A stretch of DNA of 8,846 nucleotides, from assembly GCA_028869725.1 (NCBI GenBank), contig JAGWRJ010000427.1, forward strand, positions 1-8,846, written 5' to 3'. The notes under the pieces were generated by a model. The model made no database searches, had not been told where the DNA came from, and saw only the letters and a list, made by a program, of their open reading frames with translations. A program made the position numbers and the translations under genes. Position 1 is the stretch's first letter, and every line of letters begins with the position of its first letter. This document shows, one piece after another, positions 7,116 to 8,846 of this stretch. The stretch is from Alphaproteobacteria bacterium. GTDB taxonomy: Bacteria > Pseudomonadota > Alphaproteobacteria > Micropepsales > Micropepsaceae.

Positions 7116-8536
7116 CAGAGCGCTCCGATCACGACGATCGCTCCGAGTGCGAGCACCACCCGGCTGACGCGATCGACGACCGCAAAAATGACCGGGTCAT
7201 CATGCATCAGCCCGCGATGGGCGATCACCCAGACGCGGCTGATCCAGTAGAGCAACAGAGGACAAAGAAGCCACAGCACCTGCGGGTGACGGTAAAGCGC
7301 TTCGCTCGCCGTGCTGTTGATATAGAGAGCCAGCACCAGCACGCTCAGATAACCGCTCGCACCGCCCAGTGACTGGATCAGCGCGAGATCGTCGACGTTG
7401 TATCCGCGCCCGCTGGCTTTGCTCTCGCCACTGGTCTGCATGGCCAGGAGCTCGGTGTAACGCTTCAGCATCGCGAGGCTGAGGAAGATGAACATCGAAA
7501 AGGCGAGCAGCCAGAACGAGAGCGCTTGGTCGATGACGACGGTTCCCGCGATGATGCGCACGGTATAGAGCGCCGCCAGCACGATGACGTCCAGCATGAC
7601 GATGCGCTTGAGCCAGAGCGAATAGGCCAGCGTCAGGGCGTAGTAGCCGAGCAGAACCAGTGCGAAGCGCGGATCCAGCGCGACCGCAAGTCCGAATGCG
7701 CCAAGGGTGAGCAGTGGTGCCGCGATCAGGCCCGCGGCGAGAGGCAGTGATCCGGAGGCGAACGGTCGCCGCCGCTTGCGTGGATGCCTGCGGTCCGCAT
7801 CGAGGTCCAGCAGGTCGTTGAGCAGATAGACCCCGGAAGCGCACAGGCCGAAGCTGAGAAAACCCAGTCCGGCGTCGGTGAGTGCCGCGATGTCGAACAA
7901 CCGGTGCGCCGTGAGCAGGGGCAGGAAGGTCAGTAGATTTTTCAACCACTGGTGCAGTCGCAGGGCCCTGAACCAGGCCTGCAACCGTCGCGGGCGCCGC
8001 TCGAAGATCCGCTCGACGGGGGCCGCCTGCGCCGCAGCTCGCTGCAACGCAGGCGTGGCATCGACGACGATCGCGTTGCGTGCGTGCTGCCAGACCTCGA
8101 TGTCCGCCTTGCCGTTTCCTGCGTAGTCGTAGCAACGTTCGCCGAATCTCCGCACCAGGGCGCGACACTTGTTGTGGCCGGACAGATTGGTGATGCCATT
8201 ACTGGCCATGACCTCGGAGAAAAATCCCAGGTGGATAGCCACTGCCGAAGCCAGCTTTGCGTCCGATGCCGTGCACAGCACGAGTGGGCGTCGTGGACGC
8301 TGTTCGTGCAGCCAGTCGATCAGCGTCGCATTGAACGGCAGCGTCGCCACCTGGATCTCGCAGCGCTTGGCGATCTCCTGCTTGAGATGGGCCTTGCCCC
8401 TGAAAAGCCAGAACAGCATCGCAAACCCATACAACGGATTGCGTGCCAGCAAAGCGAGGGCCGACTCGATCAGAAGATCAGAGTGGATGAGCGTTCCATC
8501 CAGGTCCACGCATAGTGGAAGCACTTGATCGGTCAT
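7115..8536 (-). CDS. HAD-domain / UbiA prenyltransferase fusion, decaprenyl-phosphate phosphoribosyltransferase-like
   Basis: Predicted two-domain protein of 473 residues from the ATG at 8536. Residues about 5-180 form a HAD-superfamily hydrolase domain: DLDGT at 11-15 holds the nucleophile and acid/base aspartates, and CTAS at 88-91 is motif II. Residues about 190-473 form a UbiA-type polytopic domain of about nine membrane segments. It has the first Asp-rich motif NDLLDLDAD at 240-248, followed by HPRKRRRPFASG, then LDVIVLAALYTVRIIAG near 315-331 and KRYTELLA near 358-365. These match mycobacterial Rv3806c, which transfers 5-phosphoribose from PRPP to decaprenyl phosphate, rather than quinone-pathway UbiA. 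The HAD part could remove the 5-phosphate. HAD motif IV reads GNGKAD (140-145), with Asn where Asp is common. The reading frame has in-frame ATGs at 8593 and 8560 as well; I prefer 8536 because it sits just before the HAD fold, but no start has a clear Shine-Dalgarno. The stop overlaps the next start by one base (TGATG), so translation is likely coupled. Confidence 0.88.
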   Translation of the reverse strand: MTDQVLPLCVDLDGTLIHSDLLIESALALLARNPLYGFAMLFWLFRGKAHLKQEIAKRCEIQVATLPFNATLIDWLHEQRPRRPLVLCTASDAKLASAVAIHLGFFSEVMASNGITNLSGHNKCRALVRRFGERCYDYAGNGKADIEVWQHARNAIVVDATPALQRAAAQAAPVERIFERRPRRLQAWFRALRLHQWLKNLLTFLPLLTAHRLFDIAALTDAGLGFLSFGLCASGVYLLNDLLDLDADRRHPRKRRRPFASGSLPLAAGLIAAPLLTLGAFGLAVALDPRFALVLLGYYALTLAYSLWLKRIVMLDVIVLAALYTVRIIAGTVVIDQALSFWLLAFSMFIFLSLAMLKRYTELLAMQTSGESKASGRGYNVDDLALIQSLGGASGYLSVLVLALYINSTASEALYRHPQVLWLLCPLLLYWISRVWVIAHRGLMHDDPVIFAVVDRVSRVVLALGAIVVIGAL

Positions 8537-8650
8537 GCGGGGAAGCCTGGGCGTGTCCATGCTGGGTAATGTGTGGTGGCCCGCTGGACGCATTTGCCGG
8601 CGGGGTCGCGTGCGATGTGTCCATGCGCGACTGGGCGCAATCGTACAACC
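8537..8650 (-). other. Gap between the acetoacetyl-CoA synthetase gene and the arabinose-lipid operon
   Basis: About 114 bases lie between the upstream stop codon and the preferred start of the HAD-UbiA gene. The operon promoter would be expected here if the operon is transcribed independently. I find a possible -35-like TTGTAC at 8649-8644 but no matching -10 box at proper spacing, and no stem-loop followed by a T run. A 10-base direct repeat (GCATGGACAC on the minus strand) occurs at 8626-8617 and 8562-8553; it is too short to interpret. The two in-frame upstream ATGs of the next gene (8593 and 8560) also lie here, so part of this gap may be coding. Confidence 0.4.
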
Positions 8651-8846
8651 TCAATCGCGCGCACCAAGCGCTGCTGAAGGGTGCGATGAGCCGGTGCCTG
8701 AAATGAGGAAGCCATCCAGCACCTGCGGATTCGCCAGCGCCTCGGTGTTCCTGACCGGCCGGCCGTTGACCACGTCGCGCACGGCGGTCTCGCTGATCTT
8801 GCCGGAGCGGGTGCGGGGAATGTCGGCGACCTGCAGGATCCGCGCG
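8651..8846 (-). CDS. Acetoacetyl-CoA synthetase (acetoacetate--CoA ligase), C-terminal fragment
   Basis: Partial gene: it enters from the right edge and ends at a TGA at 8653-8651, leaving 64 readable residues. They begin ARILQVADIPRTRSGKISE and continue through a VRDVVNGRPVRNTEALANP segment. This is the C-terminal signature of acetoacetyl-CoA synthetases, acyl-adenylate-forming enzymes that activate acetoacetate with ATP and CoA. The lysine in RTRSGKISE is the conserved C-terminal-domain lysine needed for adenylation and acetylated in the acyl-CoA synthetase superfamily. The family is normally about 650 residues, so roughly nine tenths lies outside the window. The enzyme is cytosolic and works in ketone-body or polyhydroxybutyrate metabolism, so it is probably not functionally linked to the sugar operon downstream. 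After the conserved ALANP the tail runs on for about 24 residues (VLDGFLISGTGSS...), which does not match the family ending I recall. Family call is firm; whether the gene is intact cannot be judged. Confidence 0.85.
   Translation of the reverse strand, partial: ARILQVADIPRTRSGKISETAVRDVVNGRPVRNTEALANPQVLDGFLISGTGSSHPSAALGARD

Noticed and set aside
7200..8168. 322-residue open minus-strand frame in a second frame within the HAD-UbiA gene
   Set aside because: Very Arg/Ala/Pro-rich with no motif, and fully nested in a gene with strong HAD and UbiA motifs in the other frame.
7115..8593. UbiA domain as the quinone-pathway 4-hydroxybenzoate polyprenyltransferase
   Set aside because: The NDxxDxxxD motif followed by HPRKRRRPFASG, the KRYTELL segment, the HAD fusion and the DprE1/DprE2 neighbours all match the phosphoribosyltransferase (Rv3806c-like) branch instead.
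8553..8626. Two copies of a 10-base direct repeat upstream of the operon as an operator or attachment site
   Set aside because: Too short, separated by 64 bases, not palindromic, and one copy overlaps a possible start codon; chance is a sufficient explanation.
8533..8715. 60-residue minus-strand open frame bridging the synthetase end and the HAD-UbiA start
   Set aside because: Overlaps the supported synthetase C terminus in another frame and the start of the next gene; Arg/His/Pro-rich sequence with no similarity I recognise.

Overview
The window is GC-rich, densely packed DNA that looks like a high-GC proteobacterium. Xanthomonadales-like or Burkholderiales-like is my best guess, from gene style only; no rRNA or other taxonomic marker is present. 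Every gene I can support lies on the minus strand, so transcription runs from the right edge to the left edge. I see no tRNA, rRNA, CRISPR array, insertion sequence or convincing terminator.

Layout in the direction of transcription. (1) 8846-8651: the C-terminal end of an acetoacetyl-CoA synthetase (metabolic, probably unrelated to what follows). (2) A gap of about 114 bases with no clear promoter. (3) Seven tightly spaced genes, evidently one operon: a HAD-domain/UbiA-type prenyltransferase fusion like mycobacterial decaprenyl-phosphate phosphoribosyltransferase (8536-7115); a DprE1-like FAD oxidase (7115-5811); a DprE2-like short-chain reductase (5807-5070); an extended SDR/NAD-dependent epimerase (5051-4107); an FAD-dependent amine-oxidase/UDP-galactopyranose-mutase-like oxidoreductase (4095-2788); a GtrA-family four-helix membrane protein (2791-2396); and a 757-residue polytopic GT-C-like membrane protein (2360-87). 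Four of the six junctions overlap or are separated by fewer than 12 bases (1-base TGATG overlap, 3-base gap, 11-base gap, 4-base ATGA overlap); the other two gaps are 18 and 35 bases. (4) About 86 bases at the left edge with one open frame that may begin another gene.

How they could work together. The first three genes match the mycobacterial route to decaprenyl-phosphoryl-D-arabinofuranose: UbiA-like Rv3806c puts 5-phosphoribose from PRPP on the polyprenyl phosphate, a phosphatase removes the 5-phosphate, and DprE1/DprE2 epimerise ribose to arabinose at C2 on the lipid. The HAD domain fused to the prenyltransferase is a natural candidate for the phosphatase. GtrA is the family of Rv3789, the neighbour of dprE1 in M. 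tuberculosis, and would move the lipid-linked pentose across the membrane. The GT-C-like protein would transfer it to an acceptor on the periplasmic side. In M. tuberculosis the order Rv3789 (GtrA), Rv3790 (DprE1), Rv3791 (DprE2), Rv3792 (AftA, GT-C) is strikingly parallel. The additional epimerase and FAD oxidoreductase have no counterpart in that pathway and suggest either a further-modified sugar or a lineage-specific step. The acceptor (LPS, pilin or another surface polymer) cannot be told from this window.
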